Assembly (NCBI GenBank): GCA_030247855.1 | Contig: JAPDRN010000080.1 | Span: forward strand, 62,001-126,000 | Direction: 5' to 3' | DNA: 64,000 nucleotides | Source: Knufia peltigerae | Taxonomy: Eukaryota > Ascomycota > Eurotiomycetes > Chaetothyriales > Trichomeriaceae | Part shown: positions 1-11,500 of the stretch, piece by piece | How positions within the stretch are numbered: position 1 is the first letter of the stretch | Layout of the letters: each line of letters begins with the position of its first letter | Translations under genes and position numbers: made by a program | Notes under the pieces: model-generated | Seen by the model: only the letters and a program-made list of their open reading frames with translations | The model's database searches: none | Told to the model about the DNA's origin: nothing

Positions 1-1434
1 CTCCTCCTGCCGAACAAACGCTACGCATACTCCTCTCTATATGATCCGATAAGTCACCAGTCGTCCCCGCTATCTGTCACGACAAACCCATTTTGCTGCG
101 GAGGAGCATTTCTTCCAGACGGAAGACTGGTCACCATTGGAGGCAATGCGCCTTTGCTCTGGCTTGACCCTACCGTTGATGATGGCTTTGATGCGATCCG
201 CTATATCGGATCAAACAGTTCGACATACAACTGGATAGAACCTGGGAACAAATTGGGCTCCAAGCGATGGTATGCCTCAGCACAAACTCTGTCGAATGGA
301 GATGTATTTGTTGCAGCTGGAAGTCTCAATGGCTTGAACCCGGGTAATTACAGCAACAACAATCCGACATACGAAATCCTTGGTTCTGATAGGGTCAGTA
401 AAGGGAAGAGTATCCCAATGGAAATCCTCGTCGAAACCCAACCGTACTAGATGTACCCGTTCCTACACCTGCTGAACGACGGCTCATTGTTCATCTTTGC
501 GGATCGTTCGTCTGAGATCTTCAACGTCACATCGAACTGGACTATCAAAACTATGCCTGATCTGCCTGGAATGCACAGAACCTATCCAAACACTGGAGGA
601 AGTGTAATGCTTCCATTACATATGGAAAACAATTATGAACCTGAGATCATGATCTGTGGTGGAGGACAAGCACAGGCTGTTGATAGTCGGTGTGATGCTA
701 CCTGTGGTAGGTTGAAGCCGTTCAGCGTGGAGCCAAGATGGCAGATAACCGCTATGCCTGAACCACGAGGAATGGTTGAAGCTGTATTGCTTCTTGACGG
801 CACAGTCCTCTGGCTCAACGGTTGTCAGCAAGGAGCACAAGGATTTGGCTTAGCCACTGAACCAGCTCTTGAAGCTTTGATATACAACCCGAGAAGAGGC
901 AACTGGTCGATCTCTGGAAGATCAGTCATTCCAAGATTGTATCACTCGGTTGCGTTATTATTGTTGGATGGGACTGTGCTCATTGCTAGAAGCAACCCCA
1001 ACGAAATGCCGATAACGATGAGTCAAGTCGATGTTCGCGACCAGTCCAAGGCATTTCCCACTGATTTCAGGGTCGAGATATACACTCCAGTGTATCTGAG
1101 AGGTGCAAATGCATCTAGCAGACCTACTGACATCAAACTATCGGATCGAACATATACTGCCAATTCCACGTTCGAAATCGAGTTCATCATCAGGAGCAAA
1201 CTCGAAACTCTGGATATCATTTTGTACTCTGGGGGCTTTGTCACTCACTCTGTACACATGGGACAAGTTATGATATATCTGGAGCATAGCGGCTGGCGGG
1301 TCTCGAATACCGGTCAAACGAAGGTAAAAGCTTGCATGCCAAAAGGAGTCAAGATTGCACCTGGACCGTATGTTGTTTACGTAGTTGCAAATGGCGTCCC
1401 TGGGATCGGCGAATTTGTAACGTTCAAGCTGTAA
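1..1434 (+). pseudogene. Glyoxal oxidase-like copper radical oxidase, 5' end outside window, in-frame stop
   Basis: Frame 1 is open from base 1 and belongs to the glyoxal/galactose oxidase family: an N-terminal kelch-type propeller (glyoxal oxidase N-terminus) and a C-terminal early-set domain (DUF1929). These secreted enzymes oxidise aldehydes and make H2O2 with a Cys-Tyr radical copper site. The site is visible: Cys in TNPFCCGG (bases 94-96), Tyr in RWYASAQTL (271-273), the Tyr-His pair in RLYHSV (940-945) and the late His in VTHSVHMG (1246-1248). Reading is broken by TAG at 448-450, between QPY and MYPFLHLL. The same frame resumes at once and keeps every family motif to the TAA at 1432-1434, so one nonsense substitution (or a base-call error) explains it; no splice signals fit. 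The true start and signal peptide lie upstream of base 1. The family call is firm; whether the gene is dead is not. Confidence 0.82.
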
Positions 1435-1712
1435 TTTATGGCTTGGATAAGATCCTTGAAATATCATTTGTCACGGATAAATGTATCAAGCGGACAAGAA
1501 AATAATGGACAATCGAAAAAAGACAAGTCAAAGAGACCCCTCAGAATAGATGCGCATTATGGCTTAAAACCCCTCCGTACATATAGTACGGTCGGACATG
1601 CGGCCAAACTTGTCTTCTATCATCCGCTTTCCTGACCTACCCGAGACTCTTATTCACGTCGACTTGTAAAGAGCACAGTGTAGTCTGCTACACATATGGT
1701 CCTTCAATCAAT

Positions 1713-2333
1713 ATGGCAGAGCCGGTGGCATCAGCTTTGCCTCCAAAAGCGCAATCCTTGACGTCGAATGTCAACGTTAATAAGGATTTGTCTCAAGATC
1801 GCACCTGGACATCGACCGCACCCACCCCAGCAGCGAGTAGTATTCACGAAGCCGACAATGATGTCGTCATGTCTACTTCTCCGACTACTGCCACGATCGC
1901 GCCCGCGGCCGGTGCCGGTGCCGGCGCTGAACAACGAGGCCCCGTCCCTCTCGACTCGCCCTCGCGCACGGCGCCCATACACCCTTCTGTACCCGCGGTC
2001 AAGATCCCCGCCAGCGCGGTCTGGAATTTGAACCCGATCACCCTTCAACCTTTCACGGACGAAGAACTGGTCAAGTACGGCTACGAAAAGGTCCGCGCGG
2101 AAGTGTATTCTGCGCGCGGGGTGGACGCCAAGGGGAAAGCGGGAGTCAAGGCGAAGGAGGAAGAGGTCGCAAGGTTGCGCGAAGAGACGGCCAACATGTT
2201 GAGACAGAAACTCGAGGAACGGGAGATCAAGTTGCGTGAGATCACGAGGGAGATGGAGGAGAAAGAAAAGATCCGCGAGGTGGAGAGGAAGGTGTTTAGA
2301 AAGAGATTGGATTCGAATTTGAAAAAGGATTGA
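1713..2333 (+). CDS. Hypothetical protein with C-terminal coiled coil
   Basis: A single uninterrupted 206-codon gene starting at ATG 1713. The first ~110 residues are low-complexity, rich in Ala, Pro, Ser and Thr with a Gly-Ala repeat (codons around 1908-1930), and look disordered. A short ordered stretch follows (AVWNLNPITLQPFTDEEL, about residues 105-122), and the last ~75 residues are a Lys/Glu/Arg-rich helix with the spacing of a coiled coil, ending NLKKD. I see no signal peptide or membrane segment and do not recognise a named family. It lies between the glyoxal oxidase remnant and RRG7, both on the same strand. The strongly biased composition on one strand, GC-rich third positions and clean ATG-to-TGA frame support it as a real gene. 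Confidence 0.7.
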   Translation: MAEPVASALPPKAQSLTSNVNVNKDLSQDRTWTSTAPTPAASSIHEADNDVVMSTSPTTATIAPAAGAGAGAEQRGPVPLDSPSRTAPIHPSVPAVKIPASAVWNLNPITLQPFTDEELVKYGYEKVRAEVYSARGVDAKGKAGVKAKEEEVARLREETANMLRQKLEEREIKLREITREMEEKEKIREVERKVFRKRLDSNLKKD

Positions 2334-3820
2334 TTGCGAACTGGAGAACACTCTCACAGAGTCGGGGAGAATACTCGCACAGAGTCGGCAAAATAACGAC
2401 CACTCACAAGATGAGCACGTCTAGAGTGAGGTGGACTGTGTGTTCCTGGCGATCGAGGACAAAGGCACGTCGAGGGCGTATTTCGATGCAATGAGAGGGA
2501 CATATCGCTCAATAAGACTGGGACTGCTCGTGATTGGACCACGTTGCTTCGCTCATCGCGAGAAGTAACATCCCCGGCATCGTCAGGACCACCGGGTTAT
2601 GGTTGTTTTGGTCGAACGGACCTTCCAACTTTTACAGAGGTGTTAATCCCACCTCAAGGAACTAAAGTCGACACGACACATGTTGTGATTGGTGGCCAAC
2701 TGTGTTTTACGATTTCACAACGTGAAGGGATACATCGACAGCGCTGCATTTGAACAGCGGAAGATGCCATCTCCCTCAAATGATACCAATGATTTCCGTC
2801 CATGACAACGATGGAGACGTTGTGAAACGCCAGAAGTTGCCCGGCTAGGTCAATGGTTATGTAAGGGACCCCATGGTGCAACTGTTACGTGGCTACCTAG
2901 ACTTCAATAAAACTGTCATTGGAGACAGCATGCATTTGCAAGAGAACCGAGAGGTGGACTGTGCACAGCATCGCTTAGCATCGATTGACAACAAGAGCCA
3001 TACATTGCATAGATGGCTGCTCCGACGCCACCGGAGAGATGAGAGGTCAGGTTCTCCATATCTAGCTTCTAAGGTTTAACCCTCAGAGAATCAGAGAGAC
3101 ATGGTACAGCACTGAGTTTGCACCTAGTTCTCGTAATCGAGTTTGGAACTTTTCGTGGCAAGAAGATCATGAAACCACCAGGCATTGTGAACCGTTTTCT
3201 ACGGAGTAAACGAGTAGAAACAGGTCACGTCGTTCTACATATGACCACGGAGGGAGTAAACAGGGTTCGAGATCGTGGTCGCGGTTACAGGGCAACGAGG
3301 TTTGCTTTACTTCTAGAACCCTTTCTCGAGTCCGGTGGCGATTCGTCGCTTAGCTCCTCGTAGCATTCACCTTTGCCACCACTCAAAGTTTGACATCCGA
3401 CTCAAAGAAACACTTACAAGGTGACGAACCAGATGAACACGACTTCTGTACCGCCCGAGGCTTCTGTGTTGGTTAGGAGGAGGGGATAGTGTCCGGATTG
3501 TCAGACAGGTACTCCCTCAAGGGGGAAATGTCATTCGTTTATGTAGTCTATGTGAACCTATCAAATTGATCTGCATCTCCGAGTTGAAAAGAACTGGGAG
3601 GAGAAACAGTCTTCACATGTCAATCCTTTGGTTGTTGTCTTCGAGTACAGCCTTGCCGTGTCTTGGCGTCCAGAATCCACTTCAATCTCAGCCTTGTTCC
3701 GTCACTCTTCCAACTCCGCATTTCGCGTCTTCGAAAGGTGATCGATCTTCTTGCGTTCCTACAGTGAAATGTGACGGAGCATCGTCTCGACCGGTCTTAT
3801 CTGTCCTTGCCTCGGTGCTG
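2334..3820. other. Intergenic, no gene recognised
   Basis: About 1.5 kb holding only short unconvincing frames on both strands. The stretch 3617-3820 stays open in frame with RRG7 (in-frame ATG at 3617) and could be extra N-terminus, but it reads more like 5' leader. One TACGGAGT motif lies at 3200-3207. Confidence 0.5.
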
Positions 3821-5299
3821 ATGCTGTTTCGCCATGCCTGTAATATATCAACATCCCATGGCGTCTTCTTCAGCGGGCGACCTGTCCACCGCAGTGTGAC
3901 CGCCTCGTCGTCTACTCTTGTTGCTTCTCGGCAGCCGATCCTGCACGGCGAACGAGGGTCTCGTCGCAATGCGGAGGAAGTGAGAAATCGGATACAGCAG
4001 CGAACAACTTGCCATGACTCGACGCAGTCTCAGTGTGGCACGTCTCTGAGGAGCGCAGACCGCCGTGAGGGTTCTGGTTTTTGTTCCTTCACCACAATCC
4101 GCTGCGGTCGTTCGTTCACCACCACCTCTACTCGACATGAAAACCAAGACCTGAAGACGCGCCGCTCTACCACACATGCCGGCGTGGCCTCGTCCAACAC
4201 CACCACCAATGACCAGCATGCCACCGTAACTTCCACACCGGTGCCTCCGCGGTCCCCGACGCAGTCTCCCTCCACTGCTCCGTCTTCGTCTCACTCTACC
4301 CTCCAAACTTTCCTCGCGCACGCCGCTCGGACGGGCCTCTCTCCCTCCTCCACCGTCTACACGGGCACGGTCTACGAATACCTCACGGCCTCCACGCTGC
4401 GAGCCTACGGTTTCGACCTCCACCGCGTCGGAGGACGAGGCGATCGAGGTGTTGATCTCGTGGGACAATGGCACGTACCTCTCCTCTCACCCACCACGGG
4501 GACTTGGAAAGAACACACAAACCCCGCTGACGACAACGTCGTTGTCGACACCGAGACGTTTCGTGTCGTCGTGCAGTGCAAGCGACTCGTGGGGAAACAT
4601 GCAAAGATCGGCCCCAACCTCATCCGCGAACTCGATGGGACAGTTCGAGCGGCGAGGTTGGCACCGCTGTTTGAGAGTTTGTTTTCGAATGGCCCGAAGG
4701 GGGAAGATGGAAACGATGGTAACAGCCCAACGAGTTCCAACACATCTTTCCCTACCATTGGCATCTTGGTAGGAACGAGACCAGCTACAAAGGGTGTGAT
4801 GGAGAGCATGAGAAGATCGAATAGACCTTTGGGTTGGATCATGATGGAGGAAGAAGTAATGGATTGTCCGACCGAATCATCATCATCCCCACCCGGTGCG
4901 AAAGTTACAGTACCCAATGCATCATTCAACAACAGTACCAAAGAACAAGCCGTGTCAGAGATGCCTGTGGAAGGTTGGACATCCAAACCCTCCGAGGGGA
5001 GAACCTCGGATGCAGACGCTGACACTGATACTGATGCCGAGGCTGAAGCCACTCGCGATTCGGCACCTACTCTTGACGTTGGGACGAGCGAGACATCGAC
5101 GGATGACAACATTCTCAGCGACAGCAACACACATACGACCTCCCAACTACCAATACGAGGCAGAGTTCGTCAAATTCTATGGAACCAAGCGGCGCGCAAT
5201 CTGGGTCTCGACGATGTCTCGGTGGTTCCTCGTTACGACTCCTCGGGAAGGGAGGAAGTCGTGCTCATGCGCGGTGGACGAGTTTGGGGCGGATCGTGA
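3821..5299 (+). CDS. RRG7: RRG7-like mitochondrial protein with Mrr/restriction-endonuclease fold
   Basis: From ATG 3821 this gives 492 residues. Its first ~40 residues are rich in Arg, Ser and His with no acidic residues (MLFRHACNIST...), a typical mitochondrial presequence; an alternative in-frame ATG at 3617 would add 68 residues. A Ser/Thr-rich linker precedes the conserved domain at about residues 165-320, which starts TVYEYLTASTLRAYGF. It then shows the nuclease-fold signature: GDRGVD at 207-212 and VQCK at 251-254, the D-(x)n-QxK arrangement of Mrr-like endonucleases. This matches RRG7 (required for respiratory growth 7), a mitochondrial family of unknown biochemical activity. A second conserved patch (ARNLGLDDVSVVPRY) ends the protein after an acidic variable loop. 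It is much longer than the yeast protein because of linkers. Family call fairly sure; nuclease activity is inference. Confidence 0.72.
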   Translation: MLFRHACNISTSHGVFFSGRPVHRSVTASSSTLVASRQPILHGERGSRRNAEEVRNRIQQRTTCHDSTQSQCGTSLRSADRREGSGFCSFTTIRCGRSFTTTSTRHENQDLKTRRSTTHAGVASSNTTTNDQHATVTSTPVPPRSPTQSPSTAPSSSHSTLQTFLAHAARTGLSPSSTVYTGTVYEYLTASTLRAYGFDLHRVGGRGDRGVDLVGQWHVPLLSPTTGTWKEHTNPADDNVVVDTETFRVVVQCKRLVGKHAKIGPNLIRELDGTVRAARLAPLFESLFSNGPKGEDGNDGNSPTSSNTSFPTIGILVGTRPATKGVMESMRRSNRPLGWIMMEEEVMDCPTESSSSPPGAKVTVPNASFNNSTKEQAVSEMPVEGWTSKPSEGRTSDADADTDTDAEAEATRDSAPTLDVGTSETSTDDNILSDSNTHTTSQLPIRGRVRQILWNQAARNLGLDDVSVVPRYDSSGREEVVLMRGGRVWGGS

Positions 5300-5831
5300 C
5301 GCCCACGTGTGGCAAATATTGTGCGGAGTAGAGAGAGAGAGAGAGATCGATATAATCCTGTCAATAGACAACGGTACGTTTCACTAGTGACAGCACCTCC
5401 TTGTTAAGATCTAAAGGACGACGCGAGAAGAATACCAGTATCCTAGAAATTTCCTTTTTTGTTCAAACTTTTCCTCTTTGTAGAAATCTAGGAAAGAATC
5501 AAGTCTAGGAACAGAAGGCCTATGTACAATATGACCTGACCGACCATAAACAACTCATATCGTCGATATCGATAAATATAACCGAGCATATGGTCAAGCC
5601 AGCGTGCCGTCGTGCAACTCCTTGCGCAAAAAATGAGAACGACCATTCCTCTTCCGTCCTTGCTTTCCTCGGTCGCGGGCAAATGAAATCGGAAATGGTA
5701 TGATGGTACATTTCCCTCTCCCCTCCTCTTCGACTGCCGATGCACCCCTTCCCCTAATCTATATGCCATGCAAATACCACTGCAAGTAAGCATACATGAA
5801 AAAAGTCGTGATCTCTTTTGTTTCAGACCTT
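5300..5831. other. Convergent 3' intergenic region with AG microsatellite
   Basis: Lies between the stops of RRG7 (+) and the carnitine acetyltransferase (-). It holds a perfect dinucleotide AG run at 5330-5346. Nothing else gene-like was seen. Confidence 0.6.
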
Positions 5832-7932
5832 TTACAGCTTGGCCTTTGGTGGCTCCAACGACGGCAAGAGCATATCGCGGATATCGTTGGCGGCTTCATT
5901 CAGGTAGAAGCTCATTCTTTCGCAGCCGAGCTTCTTGGAGACGACGTTGAATTGAATACTGTTTTCATCATGTCAGCATATATTCCCGCATCTCCCCAAA
6001 ACTAGAGGCAATAGCATACCTGTTCTCATTGATCATATAAGCAATACCCCAACCTTGGTCGATGACCTGGCTCCATCCGTAACCGTTGAAGTATTCCGAA
6101 CTCAACTGACTCGAACTGATGTACCACGACGACGAGTACGTGAATGCTGGGTCTTTGAAGAGTTCGGGCACCTCTTCACCTTCTTGGATGAGTTTCTTGA
6201 GGCCAAACAAGTGTCGGTCCACTCCGTATCCGTCGCTGGCATCGGCGGTATATTGAACGTGGGCCTTGACGGCCTCGCGGAACAGTCGCTCGGTCTCTTC
6301 TCGGGAGATCGAGGCGTCTGCCATGGCGTCGCAAAACGCGACGGATTCGTCCGAAACGGTTCTCGTGGTTTCTGTTCGTCCGAGCTGGTATTTTCTCGTG
6401 GCTGCCGACTCGTAGGTGGGTCTGTTCTTGCCGTACATCTTGTGGTAGGCGAGTTGAATGACCATCTGAACATAGGCATCGGGGGAGCACTTGAACTTTT
6501 TGATCAAGCCCTTTCCGTACGCCTGGTAGGCTTGCACGCGCAGGTCATGTGCAGCAATGGTCTGGCGGAATTGGTTTTGTGCGCTGGCCACGTCTTCGAG
6601 AACTGCGGTGTTTGTCTCGAATTTAATAGGAGTAGGGTCGGACAGGTCAGAACGAACGCTCGGGTCGTCAAAGTCGAGCTTGTTGTGGACGATGTAGGCG
6701 TTGACAGTGTCGCAGAGTCGGTGGGTCGGTGTGCCATCCATCATACTGTGTTCACCCATGAAGCCTGCGGTGCCGTTGTCGTTGACGATGAATTGAAGAG
6801 GCTTGTCGTACCATCTGTTGGAACCATCACCATGCCAGTAGGCGTGTGCTCGTTCCTCCAGTGTCACGGGAGTTGCGGAGTCCAGGCAGACAACAAAGGA
6901 GGAGGCCTCGATCTCCTTCAGAACCCCCGCGTTGACAGGGGATGCGGAGAGCAGGTTCTCTCGTGCTTTCGCACCCTGGTCTCGTGGTAGGGAGGTGAGG
7001 GCACCGATTGGGTCGGACATTTGTGCGCTTCTATAGACCTTGTTGAATTGCTGTTCAAACTCGGAGGTGTTGAGCTGCTTTCCATTGACGTGCGTCTGAA
7101 CCTTGAAGAACTGGTTGTTTCGAATGACAATGATGTACTCGTTTCCTTCTGCCGGGTATTGTACTGGGTAGTCGGCAGGCTCTGCGGCGACTCTGGAGGT
7201 GTTGAACATGTATTCGTAACTGCTCATGGCCATGGGCTTCTTGCGCATATATTCGGGCTCCAGACTCTTGTCATCGACCTGGCGCTTGAACTCGAGGGCA
7301 GCAGTGGTGATGGCTGCGGCTCGCTTGGCAGGGTTTCTCCTTTTTCGGTCATCTCGGAATGAGTAGAAGTATGAGACGTAAGGAACCACAGGATCCTTGT
7401 AAGCCAGGTATGCTGCTTCGTTCCACCAGTCTATGATCCAGTTTTTGACCTTGGGATCTTGCGCCTTTGCTATTAATCTGTCCTGCAGCTTCTGTCCCAG
7501 GCTACCTGGTTGATTGAACGCGGCGACGGCTTTTTGCGAGGCCGCGAACTCCTCCTTGGACAGCAGTGGGTGCAGACTCTTGAGGTATCGGGCGGAGGTC
7601 TCTTCAAGGGAGGGAACGGGGAGTCGGGGGAGGGAGTCCTCGAACCGGAGCATGGCTCCTTTGGACTTGTCTTCTCGATATTCTGGCATTGCTTTAGCAG
7701 TGGTTCTTCTAGAGGGGGGTGAATGGCCATACCCTCGGTCACCCAGAATTGCTTTGTGGTGGAAGACTTCCTCTTGTTTGCCGGCGCCATTGTAAATGCC
7801 TGTCACGCATGATCAACAATTGACGTCAACGGGTTCGACAACAGATATACACACCTTGACAGCGAGGGAAGTTCTAGGAGTCCGTGAGATTGCAGAGAGT
7901 GATGAGGTAGCTCTGCCGACGGAGAACAACAT
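5832..7932 (-). CDS. acuJ: Carnitine O-acetyltransferase, dual mitochondrial/peroxisomal (AcuJ/CAT2 type)
   Basis: Transfers acetyl groups between CoA and carnitine so that acetyl units can leave peroxisomes and enter mitochondria. My exons, read on the minus strand, are 7932-7855, 7799-7733, 7682-6020 and 5958-5832, giving 644 residues. Introns: 7854-7800 (55 bp), 7732-7683 (50 bp) and 6019-5959 (61 bp, branch TGCTGAC). The body carries family landmarks: PRLPVPSLEET, YMRKKPMAMSSY, and GEHSMMDG with the catalytic His at about residue 360. Exon 1 encodes a 26-residue Arg/Ser-rich presequence (MLFSVGRATSS...). Exon 2 contains a second in-frame ATG (7790) starting MAPANKRK. The C-terminus is PPKAKL, whose AKL is a PTS1 peroxisomal signal. 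The long start gives a mitochondrial form; the inner ATG gives a peroxisomal one. This is the known logic of Aspergillus AcuJ and yeast CAT2. Confidence 0.88.
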
Positions 7933-8508
7933 TACCAGATCAACTCGACGAGGGAGGGGAGAGCAACGACAACTGGGTGAGAGAAAAGAAAGGAATAGAA
8001 AGGACTGTAGCTGGCCAGGACAGCAATAACAAGGCTCTACTTGTATGGAACTTTTTGGATCGGACGGGATTCGGCAAAAATGGTAAAAAAGGGCACGAGG
8101 ATGGAAGGATGGGAAGCGAATAACCGCGGCGCGATGAAGAGGCAGATGGTACGGATAACAGTATGGAAGAGATGAACCCCGGGAGACTCTCTCTCTCCCT
8201 CTCTCTCTACAGAGACTCCGTTGAGCCGAGGCAAATCACACTGGCCGCAGTCCGAAAAGGGAATAGTGGCTCCGGCATCCCACATTCTCTCGCTGGCAAC
8301 AATATGGAAATTCCCGGAGCACAAGAAAGAGATGAACAGGTGAGCAGATCCACGCCCGACGACTCCGGAATGATATGGGGTTGGCCATCCCTTACTCGTA
8401 GGTATGAGGACAGTTGTATATTATCATTGACTAGCATCAGGCTGAGGCTGTGTAACCATCTATTGCCTCCCTCTTCTCGTTCTATTGTATACTCAGATAT
8501 GTAAGGTA
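7933..8508. promoter_or_regulatory. Upstream region of carnitine acetyltransferase; 3' side of PMS1
   Basis: A 576-bp spacer between the PMS1 stop and the acuJ-type start, both on the minus strand, so it should hold the acuJ promoter and the PMS1 3' end. A pyrimidine tract (CTCTCT... about 8187-8208) is the only low-complexity feature. A perfect CRE-like palindrome TGACGTCA sits at 7821-7828, inside intron 1 of acuJ. Confidence 0.45.
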
Positions 8509-11500
8509 CTATTCCGATACGAATCTCTGTAACGCCTCACCAAGTGCGAGAGTGCTGCCGTCCGCCACTGAACTCGCATCTCCCTCCAGCCATGGCTGAA
8601 AAGCATTCAAACTGCAAACATGTCTCATCGTCGGTCGACCATGAGGGCAATTCCAAGGTTTGTCGATTGTACCCATGTGCTGTACGACCTTCTCCATTTG
8701 CTTCCTGGACAATGTTTTACCGATCATGATGCTGGACCGACATGCTCGCATCGCAAACATCTTCCGGACTTTGCTGGGCCGGGGAACATCGTGTCTGCTT
8801 TCCGTCCCAAGACCTGGAGCCTCTGCTAGCAATTGGATGAGCTCTTCTAGGTCGCGGGTGTTGAAGACAACCTCCTTGCTCAGCGGAAGGCTGATGAGTT
8901 TGCATCGCCGTCCTACCACAGTCTCACCACTTGTGTCAACTTCGACGAGGAAGCCGTTTTTCTCGAGAGCGTCAACATTCTCCAGCACAATTTCCTCTTC
9001 TACTGCTGTCAAGTCAAGTACCGCGGGCTGGACGAGCCTCTGATTGCCCACGACTGTCTCCGCCTGGAGCCTCTCGAAGTTGTACTTCTCATCGGAGGCG
9101 TGTTGGTCGATGATGAACAATTCGTCTTTCCTGGTTCTTGACCTGGTCTCATCCCCGTCATCGCCATTCCTCGTCGCAAGGATGAAACCGAGATTGAATT
9201 GCCCAACAATGTCCATCTCTGCAAAGTCCCCCTTGGACACGGTAAGTGAGAGTTGTGCTTCCGGGTCTTGGGCGACATGGCCGTGTTCTTGGCGATGTCT
9301 GAGCGCGTCCGTCGTGGACCTGATGTTTTCGAGTTGCACCAAGCCTTGAGCTATATTATCTAGCGAAAATTCAACTGTCGCGAGTGTGCTTGTCGTTGAA
9401 TCCTTAATTCGACCTCCAGAAAGGGCCTTTGCGGCCCGCTTGATGTTTTCCTTACTGGCCAACGCCGAATCTTCCTCAGCGGCTCGAATGAGTTCCACCA
9501 CGCGCGCTTCTTCGATCTTTTGCTTCTCTTCCTCATTCACGTAGTCGGAATCGTCGTCTTCTTCAGCAGGCCCGTCTCGAGTTGCAGATTCTCCTGAATC
9601 TTGAAGATCATCAGACTCGACAAGCTGATGAATTGCATCATCCGACTCTGGTGTCTCTCGGTCCGTATTTTCTTCCGAGCTACTCTGGTCGAAGCCTGAC
9701 TCGGCAGCCGAATTTAATTCTTCTCCATCATCACCACCCCCTGCATCAAAGCGGCGTAACTTTTGTGAGAACTTCAACATTGCTGGTGAAGGCATCTCGT
9801 GCCTTGATGAAGACACATTGGTTCTAGCCTCGCTCGTCGATTCGTTTCCAGTTGGAGATTTAGGATACTGAGATCCAACGATGGTTGTGATCTTCTCTTC
9901 TCCAATCGTTACTGTGGCAAGCTCTGCAGGCTGCTTCCTAGGTCTCATTCGCTCGAAGGCATTGAGAACGATACCTTTATCCTCTTGGTGAGATTGCTGG
10001 CTGAGTGATGGGATCTCCGATTCTTTCCCATGCTTGGGCGAGGCTGGTTGATCCTTGCATCCAGATTTTACGTTTTGTTCAGCCATTCGTGCGTTAAAAT
10101 CTTGTACATGAATCTTGATAGGGTCATCCTGTAACGCTTCCGTGTTTTGAATTTGAGTAGTCCCGACTGCATCGATGTCGTTGCCTTGTTCGAATCCTTC
10201 CCCTTCATCGTCCATTTGCTCTTCATCAAATCCTTGTTCTTCTGCTAGCTTCTTCGCCAAATCTTTCGCTCTTCGTTCTTTTTCCTTTTCAGATGTTCTT
10301 CGACCTTCACCATCATCGCTGTTCTCGTCTCTGGTGCTCGTAAACTTTCGAAAATGCTCAAGCATCAAGGATTTTGGTGCATCTTCATCAGCAGTCTCAG
10401 TATCCTCCTCGAGACCTTCTTCATCTTGGAGAATCGACTTGGCCGTCACAAACCCTTGTTGGATCTTGGGACTGAGCGAGGTGGATGAAGGACGCGGTTC
10501 AAAGTTCAATTGCCGGAAAGATGGCAATCTAGACGCGTGCGGCTGAGATTGAGGCACCGTTTGATCTTGCTTTTCGAACATTTCGTTCAGTGCAGTTTTC
10601 AGATTTTCAATCAGAATTGCCGCATCGTGTAGCAGTATAGTCCTCTTGTCTGGCGATACGTTGACATCATAGGCATTCGTATCCATTTGGAAATCAGCAA
10701 ATATAAAGGGTGACTGAGAAACATTGAACGACTTGTATACTTCATTGATGGCTTTGGCAATTTGCGGCAATCCGCATGGTCGACCGTTGACGAAGAACAT
10801 TTGACGATCAGGAGTTTGCCTTCCCTCTCCGAAAACAGGCTTCGAGATATGGCCTTTGACAAGTAGCTTGCCGCTGGACGTGTCATTATGAGCCATACGT
10901 GGCATGTTTGATTCGAAATCCAGGGTCAGATCCAACGGCATCAAAGCCGAAAGTGTCTTCGCGCCATAGACGTTCGCAATGTTCTCTCGAGTGCTGTCGT
11001 TGGCTTTCGTGGAGAAAACGATCGTGCTCTTACCCTTTGTGACAGCATGCTTGACCGTAAATTTGACATTGACGCAGATACAAGCATAAGCATGCAGTAA
11101 GCCAAGCACCTTGCCATATTCACGTTTTATATTCTTAGTCAGCTCCTTGCGACGCACAGGTAAACTCTCAAATAACCCCTCAACAGTGGCAGTTGTGCCC
11201 CGTTGACAAGCAACTAAGGTAGTTGAGCTGAGTCGCCCCATGCCATCGAAGTCGAGACGCTTCCCCTTTGGTGCCTCCTGTGCTTGTGCAGTTGTGACGG
11301 AGAATTTCGATAAAGCACAAAGGGACGATAGTGCTTCGCCGCGGAACCCAAAGGTCTGCAAACTGGAAAGGTCGTCATAATTGGAAAGTTTGGAAGTAAA
11401 ATGCTTCAGCGCGACGTTTTCATAGTTTTCAGCAGAGATTCCGGTCCCATTATCCTGCACCTCAATTGAATCCAGGCCATGGTTCTTGAATCGTATTTCG

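Noticed and set aside
4405..5130. 241-codon minus-strand frame opposite RRG7
   Set aside because: Shadow of a conserved gene; Ser/Val-rich and without recognisable domain.
6055..6990. 311-codon frame on the plus strand
   Set aside because: Antisense to the third exon of the carnitine acetyltransferase; Val/Gly-rich shadow without motifs.
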